From positions 1,364,001 through 1,428,000 of the forward strand of contig CAUWAG010000013.1 in assembly GCA_963556695.1 (NCBI GenBank): a stretch of 64,000 bases of DNA, given 5' to 3'. Below, piece by piece: positions 35,067-45,390 of this stretch. This DNA is from Anthostomella pinea (lineage: Eukaryota; Ascomycota; Sordariomycetes; Xylariales; Xylariaceae). A program made the translations under genes and the position numbers. Within the stretch, counting starts at the first letter, position 1, and the number at the start of each line of letters is the position of its first letter. The notes under the pieces are model-generated. The model did not search any database and was not told where the DNA came from. It worked only from the letters and a program-made list of their open reading frames with translations.

Positions 35067-35836
35067 ACAACGCTTAAAAGCTACTACAAAGGTATCCTTT
35101 AAAGGGGCCTTAGTTTCTTTTTTAAAAAAGATTTTTTATTACTTCTACAGATTACAAAGTATAAAAAGGTTAAGCTTAGCTTTTTTTATAATAAAATCTA
35201 CTTAGTTATAATCGTTCTTTACGTAAAAAAAAGTATTTAACATTATATATAAGTTTAATTTTAATAGGCTTATTATTAAGTTAGTTGAATAACGTTTAAT
35301 ATAAAATACCGTATTTTTAAACGTTTTTTTATAAATATAAGCCCTTATTTAAAATATGTAGAATAGCACTAGCCATCTAATCTTTTATATATAAATGAAA
35401 AGGTATTTTAAGCGCATATATAATACAACGTTATATATAAGATAAGGCTTTTAAAAATATACAGAAAACCGCAAATTTATTATTTAAAGTAAAAAACACA
35501 AAGTAATTAATAGCTAATTACGTAAACGCTACAAAGTAAATTTTATATTAAAACAAAGTGTCAAATTTCAAAGGGTTGACAAGCCTGTTGTCAGATTTGA
35601 GCCAACCGTCAGAGTGAAGTGTGTGTGTGTATTCTCTCTGTCTAGAGTGTCCTTGTGTGACCGTGGCAGTTTTGTGCCAGAGGGGGCTGGATCGGGACGG
35701 AACAACTAGGTTTCGTTGTCTACCTGTCAATGTGCCTTCTGGGCGTACCTTTAATCCAACACCTGTGGTCTTGAGCGGTAGCTGTTGAATACACGGATGT
35801 TGATTGATTCTATTGATTGTGTTCTTGTTCTGCGTG

Positions 35837-35925
35837 CAGAGATTGATCATCTGTCTTCTTGGTGGGTCAGATGCCCTGTGCGTCTCTGCCCCACTGGAGA
35901 TCTTCCGGTGTCTATCTCCGGCTCC
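35837..35925. repeat. Dispersed repeat copy 2
   Basis: Matches 31473-31561 in the same orientation. It sits within a less AT-rich block (35580-36150) that may be a longer copy of the same element; neither coding sequence nor clear ends were identified. Confidence 0.9.
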
Positions 35926-36200
35926 CATTCAACAGTAGCTGCAATGGTTGTTTATCATTTCTCAGCTATCCCAATTGGGTGGTATCTACACCTATTTGTA
36001 CAGCTCCGGAGATGCCGGAGACGATCCTCCGGTCCACCTTTTCCCGAGTCAACGTACGATTCAGGGTGCTAGTCATGGCAGCCTCCTTGACTAGCCACCT
36101 GACTAGCCAGCACTCCACAGGGCATACACCCCTGGAGATCCCTTGAATCTGACACAAAGCTTAAAATCAAGGCTATTTAAAACACTAATTACATTTTGAA

Positions 36201-39200
36201 TAATTTTAATATCGGGTTAAAAGCGTATAAGTAAAAATATGGGAGTTTAGGTAGTGATGGTAGGGTTTGGCTGTCCGACTAGTGGAAGTGTCCGACTTCT
36301 ATGGGGGGATGGTATCTGATCCTACAACTCAGGTATTTGACATCAACGGAGTAATCGACCAATTCATGGCTTATTACCGACTAGGTTAGATGGGGATAGG
36401 CTACGATTCTCTATCCAAAGAAAACTATAGGGAGAGTTGGCGTCGGGATGTGGGATCTTCCTCTGACTGCCGACCTTCACTGCCCTACTCATTCGGATGG
36501 ATGATCCCAGCCTGCTGGATGATGAGGTTGATGTCCTCATTGAGCGTATGCCGGTTACATGGAATCAAAAGTTCCCTGTAGGAGGTTCCTTCCGTCCGTA
36601 TAAAGCGTCCCCGAGCCAGCCCTCAGATTCGATGATGAGCCAGCCTTCGGTCCCGACGATAAGCTATTTATTTTGGCTCATTTGCCCGGGTGGGGGATAG
36701 CAAGACTTGGCATCGATGGCGAGAGCTTGTTGGACAAGAAAGAATCCAGAAACGCCAGCAGGAACAGAAATAGGCGACGGACGTAACGTACCTAAGTCTA
36801 TCAACCCTTCTCCTGTTTCTGCCGTGTACTCCCTCGCAACGATGCGACATCATCATCCCGCCTCTCGCAGGCGAGCGAACCCTAGCACATTTTGTTGCCT
36901 CATAATGTTCGAGATTAGACGAACTCCCGCCCCTCTTCGTGGCAGTAAGAGCAAAATCCGCACTCGATGCGGTGCCTATTGCGTGTACCAGAAGAGGAAG
37001 CGTTCTGCTGTGTCTTCCGCTTGGCCCCAGCGGATCTCGGATACCACTGCTCGATATAGCCTCACAGTCCTGGTGGCAGTTCAGTCTCGCCATGCTGGTT
37101 CGAAGTTGGACGGGAACGCTTTCTTCCTTCGAACTTCCGTCAGAAGCCAGGAGCTGGTTGGGTCAGTTCGGGACGGCCGACACTGCAGGTCTCTTAGAGA
37201 GATTGGATCTGTTGAGAATCCGTTCCTCACAGGAGCCAGGAGCGCCCCTGGTTAGGGAGTGACATCAAGTGGCTTCACATGTCTTCGGTTGATGGGCTGT
37301 AGCACCCTGGTCGTTACTTTCGTTGACTGCCTCTATCGCAATCTTCCCGGTCAACTCATCAGCCTTATGTGGGAACACAGCAAGAGATGAACCCTTGTCT
37401 CCTTTTGTCGGATTCAACACCCACACAGAGTGCGCGGTCATGCTGGAGATTGGCTCAGACGCAAGGCTTGATGCCTTCCCATGCGTTGCAACGGCTTCTT
37501 CATCGCCCCCAATACCAACTCCTGTTTCAGAACCGTACACATGAAAGCAACTCTACCATTGACTTATCCTCTGGGAGCCCTCCTGCTCCACAGCCACCTG
37601 GGAGAACGTCCCATCACTTGTTGCTTGTTCTAGGGCGTGCTGGGTAGCTCCCCGAGTGACCGTGGTTTCAGTGCCCGCGCAGTGCTCCAGATGGTCAGCG
37701 TTTTCTAGACATATGAAAGACAGTAGGTACTGACTCGACCTCGAGAATGGTTGGTCTTCCGAGCCTGTCAATCCACCGTGTTCTGTATTGTCGGATGTCT
37801 TCAAATAATCGTTACTGCCCCCTTGCAGCAAGACGAGTCCGTCGTTGTGTTAACTCGACCTGAGGTGACATTGTTGCTCAGAGACCTCAGAAGCATCTTC
37901 GTCATTTGGCAAACCGTTCAGAGAGTTGCTTCTGCCGGTTCGTCTCTCAGTAGACTGTGCGCGTGGGGTCTCCGATACACCACCGTACAAGTACCACGTC
38001 GACATCGCGAATATTGGCCGAGTCTTGCTTGGAAATACACTCTTTGAACATTTTGTTGAGTTAGCTGCTAAGCTGTTCTTGCCATCGCACACCTTGGTCA
38101 GCTTGGTTTGAAGGAGGTATCAGAGAATGCCGACCCCTACATGAACGCGGACGATCCGACACCAGCGCATCTACCAGAAGACAAAAACAAGGGGATTGAC
38201 AGTAGTCAGATCTTACTGGCACTAAATCTTCACCGAAATCGCTGTGTCACGACGGGTGCTCCCGAAGTCGTCCAAGTGACTACTACTGTGATTGAAAATA
38301 TGACTCAATGAACTTCGAGGCGACTCGGGATGAGTGTCGGTGGAAGGCAGAATCGACCCTTGGAGTTCGCACGTGCATATTTGACGTGCCAAATCTAACT
38401 TGTGGTTTTCGGTGCGGTTGGCATCGGGCTTCATCTCGATATACCAGCATCAAGGCTGTTAATTAACTTGCAACAGCTAGTTACCTAGTACATATGCCGT
38501 CTTTGATCAGGGGCCGTCGCGCCGTCGAGGGTGAAGCGGCAGAATTGACGGTGACCGTGGATTAATAAGCACGATAGTGACTGGGCGAATGTTCGTTCGC
38601 CGACGCTGTCCGTTTTATGAATTGTCAGGCAGAAAAGCAGTTGCAGTCTGGAGCCCGTCATACCGGGAATACAAACGGGGGGTGTGCGACATAGTCCCAC
38701 CGACACCTAGTCAGGATCTAGTCAGATTATGACATCTTGTCTGCAGGTGTTCATCGTATATCTTCTATTCGCCTGCTCCTTACCGTGCATCTGCATCCGA
38801 GAGAGGAGCAACACGATTAAATCCCGAGAAGAAGGCATTGGTCTGTTGACGCCGAAGAAATAAGCGATATTCGTCTTGAGGGTGCATTTGAACGGAGTCA
38901 TCAGGGCCAGACAAACGGTATTGGCCACAATGGGAGCTGATCTCACCTTGCACGCATGTTTGGTGTAGCAGGACAGCAGTTGGGAGTGAAGCCTGTGACT
39001 CCCATCGAACCTCAATATTGTGAGATATGCAAGAGGGCAGAAATGTTTACAAGTCCCGACTCTGTGTACGAAGTAGGTCGAGAGCCATGTGTGACCTCTG
39101 TATTCGTCTGTTGTCTGTGAGGTTCAGGGGAGAGAACCCCCCAAACCCGATAATATGGGACAATGGGAGTCATGCATACAACATGTGCTTATCCGAGCTT

Positions 39201-39452
39201 ATCCTCCCCCGCGTTCGCAGCTAGGTAATTAGTGAGTCAATTATGACTCTCCTTATCAGAGAAGCCCGCTACTGTATTTTTGATAAGTAACCCCACCATC
39301 CACCATCCACCACCACCACCACCACGACTCACCCTAATTCAGATAGCTTTCACAAACATCCCACCTTAACTCGACCCGCTGGACAACTCTCGTCGCATTG
39401 CCATACATCGCGAACCCCGTCAAACGAACAGCGCGAGCGACACACCGCGAGA
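36201..39452. other. Unassigned region with possible relic coding sequence
   Basis: Base composition returns to normal here. Several open stretches look more protein-like than chance but are separated by stops and I recognise no family. On the plus strand there is a DPTTQVFDINGVIDQFMAYY-like run at about 36320, a DPSLLDDEVDVLIERMPVTW run at 36500-36700, and two runs in one frame at 37323-37544 and 37926-38111 (the latter with YKYHVDIANIGRVLLGNTLF). 36707-37255 is open on plus and partly on minus. This could be a decayed gene, perhaps a regulator, at the edge of the island, or it could be chance. The last ~1 kb should include the promoter of the asparaginyl-tRNA synthetase gene. Confidence 0.3.
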
Positions 39453-41273
39453 ATGTCCGCTGTGCAGGATCTGGCCCAGCGGGCCAAGAACGACGAGAAG
39501 TGCTTCGTCGACACCGATGCGGGCAAGGATGACGAGACCGCAGACGGCTCCGAATACAAGCCCTACAAGACGCTGGCCTACGCATACATCCAGAACTACG
39601 AGAAGTCGACACCACAATATCAGACCCGAGCGTCCACGACCGGTGCTGTAGGCTCTGACGAAGACCCCTCCGTCAAGCTGCTGTGGAAGGAACCTGCAAA
39701 GAGCGCTGTCAAGAAAGCCCAGAGCGCCGTCGACGCCCACAAGAAGAAACTCCAGAGACAGCAACAGGCTGCTGCCGTTGAGGAGGAGCAAAAGAAGCAG
39801 CGACTACAGAACCTCGAGGCCGCGAAAAAGATTGTGCTGAAGCAAGATGAGTCATTGCCGGAGCCCGTCAAGATCAAGATCGGGCGCAAAGATATCGAGC
39901 TTGGAGAGGGTGACAAAAAGGGCACGCGAGTCAAGGTCATGGGACGGATTCACCGGCTGCGAGCTCAGAAGCAGGCTACCTTTATCACACTGGTTGATGG
40001 GCATGGACAACTGCAATGCGTCTTGATCGCTGGCGATCTGACAAAGACTTACGATGCTCTGACCTTTGCCCAGGGTACTTCCCTTGCGCTATATGGTAAG
40101 ATGCGGAAGGTCCCTGCTGGACAGAAGGCGCCGGATGACCGTGAGTTGCATGTCGACTACTACGAGGTCCTCGGCGCATCTCCCAGCGACGAAGATGCCA
40201 TTACCAGCCGAGTCTCGGCCCAGCAGAACCAATGGGATGCCCAGATGCTTGACAACAGACACTTGGTACTTCGGGGTGAGAACGCATCGTCTCTCATGAA
40301 GATCAGAGCTGCCACCGAGGGAGCTTTCCAGCAGGTGTACAAAGATTTGCAGCTTACCAAAGTCTCCCCCCCTGCCTTGGTGCAAACCCAGGTTGAAGGT
40401 GGCGCCACTCTCTTCAGTGCACCGTACTACGACGAGATGGCCTACCTGACTCAATCATCACAGCTCTATCTCGAGACCGTCATTCCGAGCCTGGGAGATG
40501 TTTACTGCATTGAGAAGTCTTTCCGTGCCGAGAAGAGTTTGACGCGTCGTCACCTTTCTGAGTACACCCACGTCGAAGCTGAGCTGGACTTTATTGATTT
40601 CAGCGACCTTTTGGTTCACCTAGAAGAGGTCATCTGCCGCGTTATTGATATCGTACTGGACGACCCGACTATCGCAGTCTACATCAAGGAGCTCAACCCC
40701 ACATTCCAGAAGCCCTCGCGCCCATTCATGCGCATGAAGTACACGGACGCCATTGACTGGCTCAATGCGCAAGATCCTCCCATCCTCAACGAGGAGGGCA
40801 ACCCCCACGTATTCGGAGACGACATTGCCGAGGCTGCCGAGCGGAAGATGACTGATATCATCAACCTACCCATTTTCCTGACGCACTTCCCCGTCGAGAT
40901 CAAGGCCTTTTACATGAAGAAGGACCCAGCCGACTTGCGGGTCACTGAGAGTGTAGACTGTCTGATGCCCGGCGTAGGTGAGATCGTCGGTGGCAGTATG
41001 AGAATGGAAGGGTACGAAGAGCTTCTTGAGGCATACAAGAAGCAGGGGATTGACGCGAAGGACTACTACTGGTACACTGACCAGCGAAAGTGAGTTTGCC
41101 CCCGCATGTGTGTCGTTGATACTTCCCAATGACTAACTTACTAAAGGTACGGCACTTCTCCCCACGGTGGATATGGTCTTGGTCTCGAGCGGTTCCTGGC
41201 GTGGATCGCCAACCAGCACACGGTCCGGACGACGTGTCTATATCCTCGTTTCATGGGCCGATGCAAGCCTTGA
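39453..41273 (+). CDS. Asparaginyl-tRNA synthetase, cytoplasmic
   Basis: Class IIb aminoacyl-tRNA synthetase charging tRNA-Asn in the cytosol (yeast Ded81 orthologue). Exons 39453-41089 and 41147-41273 (587 aa); the 57-nt intron has GTGAGT, a GACTAAC branch site and AAAG. Domains: a fungal/eukaryotic N-terminal extension with a basic coiled segment (~70-130, [20 protein letters not shown]), an OB-fold anticodon-binding domain (~165-260, [21 protein letters not shown]), then the catalytic core with motif 2 FRAEKS (R358) and [14 protein letters not shown], and motif 3 GYGLGLERF (R561) in exon 2. The C-terminus [12 protein letters not shown] matches AsnRS, not AspRS or LysRS. The start MSAVQDLAQ is the first ATG and no mitochondrial presequence is visible. 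Confidence 0.95.
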
Positions 41274-44168
41274 TCTAAGTCTGAAGTAGGAAACCACAGT
41301 AGAACTGGGATGGAACCAGACAAGGAGTTACGGAAAGCGTATACCGCCCTCGGCATTTAGCGTCTCTTCTGACTACCACTTGCTTCGGAATAGATCTGGC
41401 TTCCCAGAGGAGCCTTGCACCTCATCGTCACCTTTGTCCCTGTGAAGTTTTGCGTGAACGTGCAATGTGTCGCCAGCCCCTCGTGTGCTATGAGAGGACT
41501 GTCGGGCCTCAGAGATCCATAGATTTGATACCGGTACTGTACCAAATGCCTGTAAGTAATGGCTCTCGGCGCACACCCTGTGTCAGTCACCTCAAGGGAC
41601 AATGACGGATGTATCTTTAACCAACTAAACGTCTAGCCCAGAGCGCTTATACTAAACATGGTAAATACCCTTACTTGTTTACTGCCTTGATCAAGTGGTG
41701 CATTGGGACTTTTGAGTCTTCCGCGTGCTGGGACGCTTTCCTCCCTGTCAAGGCTCTCGGAGGACTATCACGAGGCAGCCGCACAATTTACATGCTCATC
41801 TCCACGATAGCTTTCAGGTATATCGACGGAGCGGCACGAGGGATCGTGGCTGCGTATCTGATGGGAGGCATGTGAGCTAATGCAAGCCTCCAGCAATGTC
41901 ATCTTTGCTCGGGACGGGAATGGCGTGCGTCTGTCCTCTGACGGGATGCTGGGTAAAACCTTCTTACGCCACTGCTGTGGTTCCTCCTCGGTACTCGATG
42001 CTTGTTTAGGAGGCTTTGAAGTTGTACCGTGTTGGCCGTGACTTACTTGCCCAGGCTTTTTGATGAATCGGCATCTGGACTCGATGGCTACGTCCAAGGC
42101 TTCCATGTCGCTACTATAAAGGACACGGAAATGGCGTGCAGGGTCTCTCCCAAAGCGGTTCACACAATCTGCCTTTCTCTTTCATGGCCAGGTACATTAT
42201 TTAGAGTTCAATGGGGTACGTCCTGTTTTAACGCAAACCTCCCTGTCGGGCCCTCTGTGACCACGTATCATCGATCGTAGCCGACACTCGATCCGTAAGC
42301 AATTACGTACGTGCCATCCCGGCTTCCGCAATCGTCACGCTCTCCGCTTTGTCGTTCATGATCAATACCGGCAGCAGAAAGATCTGGACCCGGGGCACCC
42401 GCCGGGACGCTGCAGAGGCGCCGGGACGCCGTGTTACAAGGCCGGCAAGTGGGGAGGGTCCAAGCACCCGGGCAACCGGAGGTCTTGCTGGTGCGCGACA
42501 AAATGAGGCTATTAGGCTGGTGTTGTACGATGTATGTTGTTATTGCCATACATGAGGGCGGATAGGATGAATGGAACGGGGGATGCTGGGGATGCTGGGG
42601 ATGCTGGGGATGCTGGGGATGCTCGTGTTGTTTTGTTGTGGATGGAAGGGACAATTCTGACATTCACATGATATCATTGACAGCATGGAACTTCCGGACT
42701 GGACTTGACAAATGAGTGTGGCGTGGTTTGGTATGGCGCGGCGAATGCCCTCGGGCCTCGGGAGCATCGTGGGATCCAAAAAAAGAAATTAAAGTTGAAA
42801 AAGAGAAAAGTGTCGTGAGCGTGCCGCCATCGCATTGGCGCTAGCGTTGTGCGTCGGGTACCTTGCCGTAGCGCCATGTGGGGTTGGGGTCGCGCTTGCC
42901 TGACTCGGGAAGTTGCCATTTGGGGCCAAGAAATAGGGGGTACACGTGCGGTACTCCGGTTCATGTTTGACGATAGGGGTCGCGATGATCGTTACGGTGC
43001 CCATGCGTTGCAGGCTGTGAGGTCGTGCTGGACCCTGGAAGTGCGTACCTTATGCATTTGTGAACTCGGTCACAGGTATAGTCTGGGGTGTTTCACATGA
43101 ACGTCGGCCATGTGTTGAAATAGGGAGCTCGTCTGGGTGCTTTCTGGCCTTGACCTCGGGTCATGGAAAGGCACAGCCTGATAGTATTGTGTCGGCGGCA
43201 AACCTAGGTCAACTAGTTATTAACCCCGCGAACAGGTTGCTGAGAAGGCCGGGGCAGTCCGCCATTTGCTACTGGCATAATGATACTCAGTCAAGATAGA
43301 CAATCGTTAAGGGCTACCACCTGAATCGGGTGACACTGCAATGCAGTTTCATCCGTGTGTCTCGCCAGTGGCTGTGAGCTGAAGATATATAAAGATCCAC
43401 ACGCCCTACCCCTACCGGCAGCAAATGGGGAACGGTGTATCCAGACTCTCTGCATCAACCCCTGACTGCGCGCGGACGTGTAACCCGGGTCACACTGTCA
43501 GTCTGCCGAAGCTGATGGATATACATAGATGCAACCACCCCAATGTACGTCAAGATGCGAAGCCTTGCGTGAATGAACTTGGGGCATATGTGGTGAGATA
43601 GGCGGCGGCAAGCAGGATGGATAAGATGTCCATGGCTATTGGCTGATACACTGGGATTCGGAAATTTGAGGCTTGCCGTGCTCAATTAAAGCCACGATCT
43701 AGGGTCCACTGGAGACAAGACCCCGTGAAGAAGGGTCCGGGTCTAGAGAGTGGATTTCCCTCTTTTTGCGGATCGAAAGGTTGCAAGTGGTGTCATACTT
43801 GATAGTGCCACGTTGACGGACGACGTTTGGAGAGGCTCGACTTTGAGGCAGTGGTGATTCCTGTTTGTATATAACCTCCCATGACTGAACCCGGGTGACA
43901 GCATAACAGGAGAGGCTGCGGCCACTTGTCCCCGGGCATTGGACTGACCGTTGATTTGGTGTAGGTAGCGTTGCGCCGGCACTTCAATGTCCAACCGAAT
44001 CGTGGAGGGGCAATCAACAAATCAATTGCCAGGCCAAGCACAAATGCTAGTAGCGGGTTCATGTTGTTATTCCCAGGAGAAACGTCGCGTGATGGGAGAG
44101 CCTTCCCAACTGCCGTCATCAATTGACGGGTCTTTGAGAGAATGAAGAAGTACCCAAGTTAGCAGTAC
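41274..44168. other. Intergenic region, no gene recognised
   Basis: About 2.9 kb after the asparaginyl-tRNA synthetase gene. Short open frames on both strands (for example 41768-42163 and 42268-42663, minus) lack domains and overlap repeats. A 9-bp minisatellite lies at 42581-42624. No RNA gene or transposon signature seen. Confidence 0.4.
42581..42624. repeat. 9-bp minisatellite (GGATGCTGG)n
   Basis: Four exact tandem copies plus a fifth partial one. On the minus strand it reads as a CCCCAGCATC repeat. Non-coding context. Confidence 0.9.
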
Positions 44169-45390
44169 TTGTACCACTCAGGGTTGAGTTATATGTGTCG
44201 CTACTTCCTCTCTAACAGCGATATGCGCCCCTGCCCGTACTTACAGGAGGTAGTCGATTCGGGCCTAGCTCCGTTGGCAAGCAGACGAGATGGAGATGGA
44301 GATGGACTCATTAAAACTAGCGCCCCAGTTATGCCAATATGCACCAGCCCCGGTTGCCCAATGGGAGACGCCCATTTTGCCTGCTCCTCCTCTCCTTCTC
44401 ACCATCTACTGTCCATTCTACCGACCACACCTCCTTTTGGTGGTCTTCTCTCCTTACCGAATAGCGTTTCCTTTCCTTTTCCCCTACCTCCCTATCCTCT
44501 ATCCTCTATCCTCTATCCTCTTCCGCCCCGTCCTCCGGTATCTTCAACCTATTCAATCCTTCTCTACCGGCTTCATTGCCTTCGGATCTTCTCCATCTTT
44601 CATTCACGTTTGCCTACGCTCGTTCACTATAGCTTCTTAATATCCGTACATCTTACACGCCAAGATTCATCCCTTTCTCGGGCTCGCGCGCCAGGCACCT
44701 CAGCTTATCTCACCGATCTTCGTCCCGTCCACGTCCGCTCTACCCTCAGCCTTGTGTCGGTAGTGTCAGCTGGAACAGGAAACGCAAGCCTTTGTTGTCT
44801 GCCCGTCTACTTTCTCGACGCTCGTTTCTGGCATCTCTCCACTGCGCTCGCTTTCTTTGGAGCAGCATCTTTGCCTTGTCTTTGTTCGACGTAGCCGGCC
44901 GACGACGATTACCCCTATCAAAGGAAACAGGTGCCAATCTTCGACAAACAACCGCTTCCTCCCTCTCGACATCGCCTTCTGGGACCCTGACCAACTCTGG
45001 GTGATCTTGCGAGCTTGTACGGCACACTCTCTTCGACAACTTCGACCGCGGCCGATCCGACCATTGCTATCCCGATAGCTCGAATCGACACTCCATCGAC
45101 CTGTTGCATATAGTCTATATCCACCTCTATCGGCGATCTCTTTGCTCAAGTAGAGATACCCGATCTGTTATTAAACTATTTTGTTTGCCCAAACTTCGAC
45201 TTGCGCAGTTTCCACTGGGCCAACAGCTGTTATAATACCACCGTTGCTTGCTACGGCTGAAGCGTGCATACCAAAGCTTCACCCTACTCGTTCTCGCTTC
45301 GTGCCTTGTTCCGGGCACGTCTAATCTTTCAAAACGGCGATTCTTTCACACGTCTCACGGGACAGCTCTGTCCCTCCTCATCTTCTCGGG
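44169..45390 (+). promoter_or_regulatory. Long CT-rich promoter/leader of the four-RRM gene
   Basis: The plus strand is strongly pyrimidine-rich from about 44370 to 45390, with a CTATCCT unit repeated four times near 44492-44520. Long CT-rich stretches ahead of highly expressed or regulated fungal genes are common and mark the transcription start and 5' UTR. A 241-codon frame at 44169-44894 runs through it but has Ser/Pro/Leu-rich composition dictated by the CT bias; I read it as leader, possibly containing upstream ORFs. An intron in this leader is possible but not decided. Confidence 0.5.

Larger units (their letters stand above)
29400..36200. other. AT-rich transposon island with RIP-type decay
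   Basis: About 6.8 kb of sharply AT-rich DNA, most extreme at 30440-31020, 33480-33720, 34090-34260, 34720-34850 and 35090-35570, where runs of TTTAAA, ATTAA and TATA dominate and no gene survives. Less AT-rich patches are transposon relics listed separately. Paired repeat copies inside it differ almost only by transitions, as expected from RIP or methylated-cytosine decay. A 10-bp inverted repeat (GGAATAAGCA at 29474-29483 and its complement at 29524-29533) forms a hairpin at the left edge. The block at about 30050-30440 contains a TATATAAA box (30169-30176) and a GTGACGTGTGTCAC palindrome near 30420, suggesting another LTR-like remnant. Confidence 0.85.

Noticed and set aside
36707..37255. 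Zn(II)2Cys6 transcription factor remnant
   Set aside because: A few Cys and basic residues suggested a zinc cluster, but spacing does not fit the six-cysteine motif in any frame.
44169..44894. 241-codon open frame upstream of the four-RRM gene
   Set aside because: Composition follows the CT-rich leader; no domain, no start context preference. Kept only as a possible upstream frame in the leader.
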